From Chloroflexus aurantiacus J-10-fl (GTDB lineage Bacteria; Chloroflexota; Chloroflexia; Chloroflexales; Chloroflexaceae), in contig NC_010175.1 in the NCBI RefSeq assembly GCF_000018865.1, positions 4,650,001 to 4,714,000 of the forward strand: a stretch of 64,000 bases of DNA. The letters run 5' to 3'. The notes under the pieces are model-generated. The model searched no databases. It was given only the letters and a program-made list of their open reading frames with translations, and was not told the DNA's origin. Position numbers and translations under genes: made by a program. Position 1 is the stretch's first letter, and the number at the start of each line of letters is the position of its first letter. Positions 19,381 to 27,172 of this stretch are shown in pieces.

Positions 19381-20412
19381 GGCAGCAGGTGCGGTGGGCT
19401 GTGGGGCGCGCCGGAGGCGCGCGCTCCCAGGAGATGCGGTGGGCTGTGGGGCGCGCCGGAGGCGCGCGCTCCCAGGGGATGCTGACAGGCCCCCACCCTA
19501 CCCCGCCCCCGCCGGGGGCGGGGATCACCGGTGCAGGGGTGGCTCCCGCTGGCGCGAGCTGGTACAAAGTTGCGGTACACGGGTGGAAGCAGGCGTGGTG
19601 GACGAAGCGAGTTGGAGGCGCATGCTTCCAGGGGATAGCCCCCACCCTACCCCGCCCCCGCCTGGGGCGGGGATCACCGGTGCAGGGGTGGCTCCCGCTG
19701 GCGCGAGCTGGTACAAAGTTGCGGTACACGGGTGGAAGCAGGCGTGGTGGACGAAGCGAGTTGGAGGCGCATGCTTCCAGGGGATAGCCCCCACCCTCAC
19801 CCGCCCCCGCTGGGGGCGGGGATCACTGGCGCAGGGTGGCTCCTGCTGGCGCGAGCTGGTGCAGGTGGTAAAGTGCGCCGGAGGTGCGCCCTCCCAGGGT
19901 GTCGTAGCAGGTGGTGAGCGCGCCGGAAGCGCATGCTTCCAGGGGATAGCCCCCACCCTCACCCGCCTTGCCGGGGGCGGAGATCACGGGTGCAGGGTGG
20001 CTCCCGCTGGCGCGAGCTGGTGCAAAGTTGCGGTACACGGGTGGAAGCAGGCGTGGTGGGTGAAGCGAGTTGGAAGCGCACGCTGCCAGGGGATAGCCCC
20101 ATCCTCACCCGCTCCCGCCGGGGACGGGGATCACCGGTGCAGGGTGGCTCCCGCTGGCGCGAGCTGGTGCAAAGTTGCGGTACACGGGTGGAAGCAGGCG
20201 CGGTGGGCTGTGGGGCGCGCCGGAAGCGCGTGCTTCCAGGGGATAGCCCCCACCCTCACCCGCCCCCGCTGGGGGCGGGGATCACCAGTGCAGGGTGGCT
20301 CCCGCTGGCGCGAGCTGGTGCAGGTGGTGAAGTGTGCCGGATGTGCACGCTTCCAGGGGATAGACCCCACACTTACCCGCATCGCCGGGGGCGGGGATGA
20401 TAGGGTGCAATG
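19381..20412 (+). repeat. GC-rich ~150-bp tandem repeat array, six units
   Basis: The core GGCTCC(C/T)GCTGGCGCGAGCTGG recurs at 19541, 19690, 19838, 19999, 20146 and 20297, spaced 147-161 bp. Each unit also has a GC palindrome (CCGCCCCCGC...GGGGCGGGGATCAC) and a GCGCGCC/CTTCCAGGGGATAG block. The left edge starts with two copies of a 54-bp block (19391 and 19445). Stops are rare because of base composition, giving long spurious frames on both strands. No gene is supported here. Confidence 0.9.
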
Positions 20413-20477
20413 ACTGTTATTAAACCAGATTTGACATTATCGCCAATCCGTAGGATTGATATCCAACGAGTGTATAT

Positions 20478-21404
20478 ATGACGACTCTGCTCGATCTTGT
20501 TGGTCAAACACCGTTGTTGCCGCTCCACCACGTGCTCGATCTGCCGGCTGGCGTTGAGCTGTACGGCAAGGCGGAGTGGTACAATCCCGGTGGTTCGGTA
20601 AAGGATCGGCCCGCGCTATGGATGATTCGCGACGGCGAGCGGCGCGGTTTGTTGCGACCGGGGGTTCGCATCGCCGATGCAACTAGCGGTAACACCGGGA
20701 TCGCTTACGCTACGATTGGCGCAGCGCTCGGCTATGGGGTGACGCTGGCGATGCCGGCCAATGCCAGCATCGAACGACGGCGGATTCTCCGTGCGCTTGG
20801 CGCTGAACTGATCCTGACCGATCCGGCTGAGGGAATGGATGCTGCGATCACGACCATCCGGCAACTGGTGGCCGAACATCCTGACCGCTACTTTTACCCC
20901 GATCAATACAGCAATCCGGCCAATCCCCAGGCGCACTACGAGACAACCGGCCCGGAGATCTGGCAACAGACTGATGGCCGTGTCACCCATTTTGTGGCAG
21001 CATTGGGCACCAGTGGTACGTTTATGGGTACCAGTCGACGATTGCGCGAGTATAACCCCGCCATTCGTCTGATCGCCGTTCAGCCTGATAGCCCGTACCA
21101 CGCACTGGAGGGAGTGAAGCATATGGCTTCCACTCGGATCGTGCCCGCGATTTACCGGCCCGAACAGGCCGATGCAATTGTGGAAGTGCGGAGCGAAGAC
21201 GCTTTTGCCATGGCCCGGCATCTGGCGCGCCGGGCGGGATTGCTGGTGGGAATTTCAGCAGCCGCAAATGTGGTGGCCGCAGCACGGGTCGCTCGTGAAG
21301 TCGGTCAGGGTGTGGTTGTGACCATTCTTTGCGATAGTGCGAATCGCTATCTCAGTGAGCGCTTTTGGGAAGAACCGGGTTTCGCCGAAGGCGCCGGTAT
21401 TTAG
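20478..21404 (+). CDS. cysM: Cysteine synthase of the CysM class
   Basis: 308 residues, fold-type II PLP enzyme. The Schiff-base lysine is in NPGGSVKDRPALWMI; the phosphate-binding loop is GTSGTFMGTSRR; the substrate loop is ATSGNTGIAYA. Its placement immediately before a JAMM protease, a ThiS-like carrier and an E1-like enzyme matches the CysM-Mec-CysO-MoeZ set of actinobacteria. There CysM uses O-phosphoserine and a carrier-bound thiocarboxylate rather than free sulfide. Use of that route here is inferred from gene order; a standard O-acetylserine enzyme remains possible. ATG at 20478 follows an A/T-rich leader; no strong ribosome site is seen. Confidence 0.88.
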   Translation: MTTLLDLVGQTPLLPLHHVLDLPAGVELYGKAEWYNPGGSVKDRPALWMIRDGERRGLLRPGVRIADATSGNTGIAYATIGAALGYGVTLAMPANASIERRRILRALGAELILTDPAEGMDAAITTIRQLVAEHPDRYFYPDQYSNPANPQAHYETTGPEIWQQTDGRVTHFVAALGTSGTFMGTSRRLREYNPAIRLIAVQPDSPYHALEGVKHMASTRIVPAIYRPEQADAIVEVRSEDAFAMARHLARRAGLLVGISAAANVVAAARVAREVGQGVVVTILCDSANRYLSERFWEEPGFAEGAGI

Positions 21405-21417
21405 GTTTAAGGTGCGT

Positions 21418-21903
21418 ATGACACTCATTATTCCTGATCAGGCCGCAGCAGCAATCGCTGCCCACGCTGAAGCAACGTATCCCGATGAATGTGTGGGCTT
21501 GCTGGTGGGCACCCTCAATGGCGAAAAGAAAACTGTCCTACAGGTTGTAACCCTGGAAAATCGCTGGAGCGGCCAGGTTCAACTGGCTGCAACCGATAAT
21601 CCGCATTCGCGCCGGGATCGGTTTTACCTCGATCCACGTGATTACTTGCGGGTGGATCGCGAAACACGTGCCGCCGGTTATGAAATTATCGGCTGTTATC
21701 ACTCTCACCCCGATGCCGAGGCCGTGCCATCGGAACGAGATCGCATAGGCGCCCAGGCTATCGGTGGGTCAGGATTTTCATTTGTCATCCAATCGGTACA
21801 TAACGGTGTGGCAACGGCCTTACATTCCTGGTTGCTGGTGAATGAAGGAACACGATTTATTGCAGAAGAGGTGCGCATCATCACGACCGGGAATGGCAAA
21901 TAA
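21418..21903 (+). CDS. mec: JAMM/MPN+ metalloprotease (Mec-like)
   Basis: 161 residues from the ATG at 21418. The zinc site is complete: Glu24 in DECVGLLVG, then His95, His97, Ser105 and Asp108 in the H-x-H-x7-S-x2-D motif (CYHSHPDAEAVPSERD). In mycobacteria Mec cuts the new cysteine off the carrier CysO; related JAMM enzymes (QbsD-type) trim C-terminal residues from carriers to expose diglycine. It lies 13 bp after cysM and 47 bp before cysO. Because this CysO has extra residues after its glycines, trimming could be an added role here, which is inference. Confidence 0.88.
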   Translation: MTLIIPDQAAAAIAAHAEATYPDECVGLLVGTLNGEKKTVLQVVTLENRWSGQVQLAATDNPHSRRDRFYLDPRDYLRVDRETRAAGYEIIGCYHSHPDAEAVPSERDRIGAQAIGGSGFSFVIQSVHNGVATALHSWLLVNEGTRFIAEEVRIITTGNGK

Positions 21904-21950
21904 CATCTGAAGTATTGCGTCTCTTTATCTATGTGCAAAGGAGTCTTGCA

Positions 21951-22235
21951 ATGGCGGTGACAGTGACAATTCCAACAGCTCTGCGCCAGTATGCCGGCGG
22001 TAATGCGAGCGTGAGTCTGGAGGCCAGCGATGTCGGTGGCCTGATTCGTGGTCTGGTCGAGCTGTATCCGGCGTTGGGTCGCCATCTGCTCGATGATCAG
22101 GGCCGTTTGCGCAGTTTTGTCAATCTGTACGTTGGCGATGAGGATATTCGCTATCTCGATGGCGAGGCGACACCCCTGCGCGATGGCGATACGGTGAGCA
22201 TTATTCCGGCAATCGCCGGAGGAGGACAGCCATGA
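21951..22235 (+). CDS. cysO: ThiS/MoaD-like sulfur carrier protein (CysO)
   Basis: 94 residues from the ATG at 21951, AAAGGAG upstream. Beta-grasp carrier: VTVTIPTALRQYAGGNASV at the start, FVNLYVGDEDIRYLDGEATPL and DGDTVSIIPAIAGG at the end. Carriers of this family finish in Gly-Gly, which MoeZ adenylates and converts to a thiocarboxylate. Here the frame runs on to give Gly-Gly-Gly-Gln-Pro (residues 90-94). The Gly codons GGAGGAGGA are also the ribosome site of moeZ, and the stop overlaps its start (ATGA). The last residues would need removal, perhaps by Mec, before activation. Confidence 0.88.
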   Translation: MAVTVTIPTALRQYAGGNASVSLEASDVGGLIRGLVELYPALGRHLLDDQGRLRSFVNLYVGDEDIRYLDGEATPLRDGDTVSIIPAIAGGGQP

Positions 22236-23386
22236 GTGAGGTGACCCTCTCGAATGAAGAGATCGCCCGCTATTCGCGTCATCTGATTATGCCCGAAGTG
22301 GGGATGGCCGGTCAGCGCCGGCTCAAACAGGGCAGTGTGTTGCTGATCGGTACCGGTGGTCTGGGATCGCCGCTGGCCCTCTATCTGGCCGCAGCCGGGG
22401 TCGGGCATATCGGCCTGGTTGATTTTGATGTGGTGGATGCGTCCAATCTCCAGCGTCAGATTGTTCACGGTACGAGCACCGTCGGTGTGGCGAAGACCGA
22501 GTCGGCGAAGCGGCGGTTGCAAGATCTCAATCCGTATATTGAGATCACAACCTACGAAACGCAGATCACCTCGCAGAACGCTCTCGATCTGATGCGGCCA
22601 TACGATGTGATTGTGGATGGCACCGACAACTTCCCGACCCGCTACCTCACCAACGACGCCTGTGTGTTGCTGGGCAAGCCCAACGTCTACGGCAGCATCT
22701 TCCGTTTTGAAGGTCAGGCTACGGTCTTCTCGGCCCGTGATGGCGGGCCGTGCTACCGCTGTCTCTACCCCGAACCACCACCGCCAGGGCTGGTACCGAG
22801 CTGCGCGGAGGGTGGCGTGCTGGGCGTGCTCCCTGGGGTGATCGGTACCATTCAAGCCACAGAAGTGATAAAATTGCTTACCGGGATCGGCGAACCACTG
22901 ATTGGGCGCCTCCTGCTCTACGATGCGCTGAGCATGCGCTTCCGCGAGCTGAAGCTCCGCCGCAATCCGTCGTGCCCGGTCTGTGGTGATCATCCGACGA
23001 TCACCGAACTGATCGATTATGAACAATTTTGTGGCATTGCACCAGAGGAGCCGACATTGTCGAACCAATTTGAGATCACGCCGCGCGAACTCGCGGAATG
23101 GCTGGAACGGCCTGACCGTCCCTTCCTGCTCGATGTGCGCAATCCCTACGAAGTGGCGATTGCCTCTATCCCCGGCACCGACAAGCTGATCCCGCTCGAT
23201 CAGTTGCCAGAACGAATCAACGAACTCGATTCGGCACGCGAGATGGTGGTCTACTGCCGGAGCGGTGTGCGCAGCGGGCGGGCCGTAGAACTGCTGAAAA
23301 CAGCCGGTTTTCGCAAAGTGAAAAATCTGGTCGGCGGTATTTTACGTTGGGCCGACGACGTAGATCCGTCGCTACCGAAGTATTGA
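22232..23386 (+). CDS. moeZ: E1-like adenylyltransferase/rhodanese fusion (MoeZ)
   Basis: 384 residues. The N-terminal ThiF/MoeB domain has the ATP site GTGGLGSPLALYLAAAGVG and the DFD/RQ segment VDFDVVDASNLQRQIVH. Zinc cysteines are CYRC and CPVC. A C-terminal rhodanese domain starts near residue 285 (FLLDVRNPYEVAIASIPG) with the active Cys in VYCRSGVRSGRA. Such fusions adenylate the C-terminal glycine of ThiS-like carriers and then sulfurate it. It overlaps cysO by 4 bases, so translation is coupled. It probably also serves MoaD if no other MoeB exists. Confidence 0.92.
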   Translation: MSEVTLSNEEIARYSRHLIMPEVGMAGQRRLKQGSVLLIGTGGLGSPLALYLAAAGVGHIGLVDFDVVDASNLQRQIVHGTSTVGVAKTESAKRRLQDLNPYIEITTYETQITSQNALDLMRPYDVIVDGTDNFPTRYLTNDACVLLGKPNVYGSIFRFEGQATVFSARDGGPCYRCLYPEPPPPGLVPSCAEGGVLGVLPGVIGTIQATEVIKLLTGIGEPLIGRLLLYDALSMRFRELKLRRNPSCPVCGDHPTITELIDYEQFCGIAPEEPTLSNQFEITPRELAEWLERPDRPFLLDVRNPYEVAIASIPGTDKLIPLDQLPERINELDSAREMVVYCRSGVRSGRAVELLKTAGFRKVKNLVGGILRWADDVDPSLPKY

Positions 23387-23473
23387 CATGCCGAAGCAAA
23401 GCATCGTCACCCGCTGGCATCGATTGCGATGAACCGGCGTTGGCGGTGCTTTGTGTAGTATCAGGAGGACGTG

Positions 23474-24487
23474 ATGATTGGTATTATCGGTACCGGCTGG
23501 GGGGCACGGGTACAGGTTCCGGCCTTTCGGGCGGCAGGGCTGACCGTGACGGCACTGGCCGGCAGCAATCCCGACAAAACGGCATGGGTGGCTCAGGAGT
23601 TGGGCGTACCATTCGCTACCGCCAACTGGCGTGAGATTCTCGAACGGCAGGATGTGCAGTTGGTGAGCATCGTGACGCCGCCGTACCTCCATCGCGAGAT
23701 GGCCGAAGCTGCGCTGGCCGCCGGCAAGCATGTGTTGTGCGAGAAGCCAACGGCGCTGAACGCAGCCGAGGCGGAGTCGATGCTGGCAGCGGCACAGCGC
23801 TACCGCGACCGGCTGGCTCTGATCGACCACGAGTTGCGTTTCTTGCCGGCAGTGCAGGCGGCGCGAGCACGGGTAGCCGCCGGCGATATTGGTGACATTC
23901 GGGCCGCCGAAGTCCGCTTCTTCGCTGCCGGGCGGGCCGATCCGCAGCGGGTTTGGGACTGGTGGAGTGATCGGGCCGCCGGCGGTGGTGTGCTAGGTGC
24001 CATCGGCTCGCACCAGATCGACCTGCTGCGCTACATCCTGGCCGACGAGGTCGCAACGGCGCAGGGCACTATTCGCACCTTGATCGGCCAGCGTCCAGAC
24101 GCAACTGGAACCCTACGCCAGGTCACCAGTGACGATTACACCGCAGCCATCCTCCACTTCACCCGCGGTACTGTAGCCACCCTGACCGCAACTGTCGTTG
24201 CCCGCACCAACGAACCACTGACCGTCACAGTGTACGGCAGTGAGGGTACCTTGCGCTTCAGTGGTGGACAGCTTGCCATCGGGACTGGTGACACCTTTCG
24301 CGACATCACGCCGCCGCACACGGTTGAGATACCGGCCACACTGAGCGGCGAATTTCCGCAGGGTACCGTGTATCTTGGGCATGCATTGCGCGCCGCGCTT
24401 TCCGGTGAACGCGACGCGATCAGCCCGGCGGCGACCTTCAGCGATGGCCTGGCGATTCAGCGCGTGATTGACGCAATTGCCGGTTAG
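23474..24487 (+). CDS. Gfo/Idh/MocA family oxidoreductase
   Basis: 337 residues. The N-terminal Rossmann domain begins MIGIIGTGWGARVQVPAF, with SIVTPPYLHREMAEAALAAGKHVLCEKPTALN, the EKP lysine region typical of the family. The C-terminal alpha/beta domain includes GGGVLGAIGSHQIDLLRYILAD, with the His often used in catalysis. These enzymes use NAD(P) to oxidise or reduce sugars, inositols and related compounds; the substrate is not predictable. The ATG at 23474 has AGGAGG 5 bases upstream, better than the GTG three bases earlier (2 bases). It follows moeZ by 87 bp with no clear link. Confidence 0.87.
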   Translation: MIGIIGTGWGARVQVPAFRAAGLTVTALAGSNPDKTAWVAQELGVPFATANWREILERQDVQLVSIVTPPYLHREMAEAALAAGKHVLCEKPTALNAAEAESMLAAAQRYRDRLALIDHELRFLPAVQAARARVAAGDIGDIRAAEVRFFAAGRADPQRVWDWWSDRAAGGGVLGAIGSHQIDLLRYILADEVATAQGTIRTLIGQRPDATGTLRQVTSDDYTAAILHFTRGTVATLTATVVARTNEPLTVTVYGSEGTLRFSGGQLAIGTGDTFRDITPPHTVEIPATLSGEFPQGTVYLGHALRAALSGERDAISPAATFSDGLAIQRVIDAIAG

Positions 24488-24614
24488 AACCTGGTGAATG
24501 ATCGGTATGTGCGGCAGTATGATGGCTGCCGCACGCCAACGTGCATGGCGACACCGGCGTTGACCGACAAAACCAGAGTGGCTGTTATCGCCTCAACAGT
24601 TTTCATCTCCCCTC

Positions 24615-24644
24615 TTGACAGGTATCCCCTCTTTATCGTACAGT
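24615..24644 (+). promoter_or_regulatory. Promoter of the ArsR-type regulator
   Basis: TTGACA (24615-24620), 18-bp spacer, TACAGT (24639-24644), 27 bp before the ATG. Confidence 0.6.
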
Positions 24645-24671
24645 AGAGCACACGCGGAAAGGAGGCCAACG

Positions 24672-24980
24672 ATGGCCACGGCACACCAACGCGCTCTCGA
24701 ACAAGATGATAGGCGACTGGCCCTGATCTGTAAGGCGTTAAGCCATCCTGTGCGTGTGCAAATCCTCCGCTACGTCCTGCGCCACCCCGGCTGCATCGTC
24801 AACCAGATTGTCCTCCATATGCCCGAAGACGGCCCCCATGCCCAATCGACCATCTCCCAGCACCTGCGTGTCCTGCGCGAGGCCGGCCTGCTTGAGACGT
24901 ATGACGACGGTGCCGCCGTATGTCATTATGTCAACCCTGACAGTCTGGTCTGGTTACGCGAGTACCTGGAGCAGTTGTGA
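24672..24980 (+). CDS. ArsR-family transcriptional regulator
   Basis: 102 residues. The winged helix reads ALICKALSHPVRVQILRYVLRHPG, then the recognition helix AQSTISQHLRVLREAGLLETYDDGAAVCHYVN. AAAGGAGG lies 7 bases before the ATG. It lacks the CxC metal site of ArsR/SmtB metal sensors, with a single Cys in HPGCIVN, so a non-metal or redox signal is more likely. The 350 bp downstream hold repeats and a degraded toxin gene, so no target gene is obvious. Confidence 0.85.
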   Translation: MATAHQRALEQDDRRLALICKALSHPVRVQILRYVLRHPGCIVNQIVLHMPEDGPHAQSTISQHLRVLREAGLLETYDDGAAVCHYVNPDSLVWLREYLEQL

Positions 24981-25081
24981 GGGGGTAACAGCCAGCAAGA
25001 TGTCTGTTGGGAGATGACCCTGCACTTATGCTTACCGATAGCGACTGTCGGGGTACTCCTCATTTGCGAAGGGTTGAGATG

Positions 25082-25097
25082 TAATATCAAATCTGGT
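25082..25097 (+). repeat. Border motif TAATATCAAATCTGGT
   Basis: One of several copies in this window of an approximately 17-bp sequence (consensus ATAATGTCAAATCTGGT) found at the edges of repeat-rich, gene-poor stretches. Other copies are at 20424-20440 (inverted), 53987-54003, 54829-54845, 56319-56335 (inverted), 57137-57152 and 57778-57793 (both diverged). Confidence 0.55.
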
Positions 25098-25183
25098 GGA
25101 CTGGCGACCGCTCAAGACGCATCCTTCCGCACCCCCTTGTTCACCATGTCCCTCGTAAGCAATGTGAACAGCCCATGTGCCGC

Positions 25184-25216
25184 CCGTAGGGGCGGGTTCA
25201 GAACCCGCCCCTACGG
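25184..25216. repeat. 33-bp perfect hairpin repeat, copy 1
   Basis: 15-bp arms CCGTAGGGGCGGGTT / AACCCGCCCCTACGG with the loop CAG. Identical to copy 2 at 25817. It sits 6 bp beyond the point where the HEPN remnant ends. Confidence 0.9.
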
Positions 25217-25221
25217 AACGT

Positions 25222-25339
25222 CTATTCGGGAACAGCACTGCTGGTCTTATCATCGGCTTGAAATGTGTCCTGTGGTAAATCTCTCAATGCTGTCTATCGC
25301 CGCCAGGATGTCTTTCAGGTAGAGGGTATAGTCTCTCAT
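25222..25339 (-). pseudogene. HEPN (DUF86) toxin remnant, frameshifted and truncated
   Basis: Begins with an ATG at 25339 that overlaps the MNT stop (ATGA), the normal HEPN-MNT arrangement. The first frame gives MRDYTLYLKDILAAIDSIERF, which matches the N-terminus of DUF86 HEPN toxins, then a stop at 25250. The next frame continues the family sequence (TFQADDKTSSAV) to a stop at 25222. About two thirds of the ~110-residue toxin, including the R-x4-6-H active site, is missing. A 33-bp hairpin repeat begins 6 bp further on. Presumably non-functional. Confidence 0.8.
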
Positions 25340-25632
25340 ACGGTAATGACCTCGCGGAGAACCGCTGCTTGCAACTCTGCCCGCAGAGCACGTTTAGGCA
25401 CAATGTCCACCTGGCGTTGGAGCATCTCTTCCAGATACAGCGTCAAACCAACCAAATCAAACAGATCGGCTTCGTCATCAAACTCCGCCAGGATATCAAT
25501 ATCGCTATTCGCACCCTGTTCTCCACGAACAAAAGAACCGAAGAGACCCAGCTCCTTTACCTTGTAATGAGCTGAGATGATAGGTTTCAATTCTCTTAAC
25601 CTGGACACAATGTCGTTTGCGGTCATCATCAT
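25336..25632 (-). CDS. MNT-type nucleotidyltransferase (antitoxin MntA-like)
   Basis: 98 residues. Minimal nucleotidyltransferase with GLFGSFVRGEQGANSDIDILAEFD, the GSxxRG...SDxD motif of the family. In HEPN-MNT modules MntA AMPylates and silences the HEPN ribonuclease. Three ATG codons stand in a row at the start (25632, 25629, 25626) behind AGAGGAAGAG. The partner toxin immediately downstream is broken (25222-25339), so the antitoxin is an orphan that may persist by chance or act on other HEPN proteins. Confidence 0.85.
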   Translation of the reverse strand: MMMTANDIVSRLRELKPIISAHYKVKELGLFGSFVRGEQGANSDIDILAEFDDEADLFDLVGLTLYLEEMLQRQVDIVPKRALRAELQAAVLREVITV

Positions 25633-25816
25633 CTCTTCCTCTTACTGGAGTCGTGGCAGGAGCGGAGTGGCGTCAGGTGCAAGCACGTGTTGGACGTGCT
25701 CTTATTCTACCAAAAGACGATATTCTTCGGGCTACTTCAGGATACGTGGTATGGATGACTACCAGGTGTGTTTTGTCACTATCCCAATGACCAGCAGGGT
25801 GAACGGCGTGCACCGT

Positions 25817-25849
25817 CCGTAGGGGCGGGTTCAGAACCCGCCCCTACGG
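25817..25849. repeat. 33-bp perfect hairpin repeat, copy 2
   Basis: Same 15-bp arms and CAG loop as copy 1, 633 bp away. The MNT gene and its HEPN remnant lie between the two copies. The region 25633-26014 otherwise holds no supported gene; a TACAAT box is seen at about 25966. Confidence 0.9.
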
Positions 25850-26014
25850 AAACCGTCTATCTGACCGACACGCCATACCCCCGAAAAAACCCTCTCTAAC
25901 AACACACATGTTCGCACCGCAAAACGGCAGGCGCCTGCTCGCCATTCGACTGCGTGACTGATGGTACAATACAGCGAGAAGGATATGTGCTGATCGGCAA
26001 GGGTGCAGAAGATT

Positions 26015-27157
26015 ATGCCCATCTCGTACCGCGAGCAGGCCCAATTAACATGCCCACACTGTGGCGGTGATTTTGATGCTGAAGTCTGGTTGATTGTTGA
26101 TGCTGATGAGGAGCCGGAAGCGGCAGCGGCGCTGCGACGCGAAGAGCTGAATCTGGTGGAGTGTCCGCATTGCGGTGCGCGTGGGCCGGCGGGAGCGCCG
26201 CTGCTGTACCACGATGCCCGTGCCCGCCGGGTGATCTTTACACCTGCCCCCGGCTCAACCGATCATGAGATTCGCGATCAGGCACGCGATCTGCACGCCC
26301 TGCTGGTCGGTTCGATTGACCAGGAGCAGCGCCGTCCGTACCTCACCGATGTTGATATTACCCAGGATATGAGCGGCCTGGCCCTGCTGCTGCGACGCCT
26401 CGATGCCCGTCGTGCTACGACGCCACCGCCGCCAACACCGCCAACACCGCCACCATCGCCAGCGGCAGAGCCGCCACCACTCCTCGCTGCGGTCGAAGCC
26501 TTGCTGGCCGCCGACACCGATGCCGAACTGGAACGAGTGCTGGCGCAGCACCCGGAATTGCTCGAACCGTCGGCCCTGGCGACGCTCACCCAGTTGGCCG
26601 AGGTTGCGGTTGCCCAGGGTGAGCACGAGATCGCGCAGGGCTTACGCAACGCCCGTGAGTTGCTGGCCCGCATGCAGCCACGCCCGGCACCTGAACAGTT
26701 GACGGCGATCCCACCTGCTGCGCTGCAAGAGCTGCTTAATGCGCACAGCGATGCCGAACTCGAACAGGTGATTGCCCGCCATCCACTGTTGCTGCGCCCC
26801 GAAATCGATCAGTTGCTGGAAGGTGAGATCGAAACAGCCCTGGCATCCGGTGCGGATCGGCTGGCACAGTTGCTGGCGAGTCGGCGCGAGATGCTGGTGG
26901 CATTCCGTACTGCACCAACGCCGGATGCCGATCTGGAGGAAGCGATTGAGGCGCTGCTGGTTGCCGACGACGAAGAGACGATAGCACAGGTGCTCGATCA
27001 ATATCCGCTGCTGTTGAGCGAGGCTGCCGAACAGGCACTTTGGGAATTTGCGTCTGAAGCACGGGCCGGTGGCGATGACGAGCTGGCTCGCCACGCGATT
27101 GCCTGTCGTGAAATGTTGCGCCGTGTGCGCGCCGGATTGGAAGAAGGCCATTCATAG
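26015..27157 (+). CDS. CpXC-domain protein with three helical repeats
   Basis: 380 residues. The N-terminal CpXC zinc-binding domain has two CxxC pairs, CPHCGGDFDAEVW and CPHCGARGPAGAPL. A Pro/Thr/Ala linker (near residues 135-155) leads to three ~65-residue repeats: LLAADTDAELERVLAQHPELL, LLNAHSDAELEQVIARHPLLL and LLVADDEETIAQVLDQYPLLL, each followed by a helix and an LL.RR-like end. Similar repeats occur in Chloroflexota CHAT and TPR proteins (from memory). ATG at 26015 is preferred over a GTG 12 bases earlier. The stop is 15 bp before gcvT, so it probably shares the glycine-cleavage transcript. Function unknown. Confidence 0.75.
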   Translation: MPISYREQAQLTCPHCGGDFDAEVWLIVDADEEPEAAAALRREELNLVECPHCGARGPAGAPLLYHDARARRVIFTPAPGSTDHEIRDQARDLHALLVGSIDQEQRRPYLTDVDITQDMSGLALLLRRLDARRATTPPPPTPPTPPPSPAAEPPPLLAAVEALLAADTDAELERVLAQHPELLEPSALATLTQLAEVAVAQGEHEIAQGLRNARELLARMQPRPAPEQLTAIPPAALQELLNAHSDAELEQVIARHPLLLRPEIDQLLEGEIETALASGADRLAQLLASRREMLVAFRTAPTPDADLEEAIEALLVADDEETIAQVLDQYPLLLSEAAEQALWEFASEARAGGDDELARHAIACREMLRRVRAGLEEGHS

Positions 27158-27172
27158 CTGATGGGAATGGGT

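Noticed and set aside
19381..20412. Possible CRISPR array
   Set aside because: Units are about 150 bp with no short constant repeat and unique spacers, and no cas genes are in the window.
19394..20413. 339-residue open frame and other long frames in the tandem array
   Set aside because: They arise because GC-rich repeats lack stop codons; overlapping long frames occur on both strands and no ribosome site or known domain is present.
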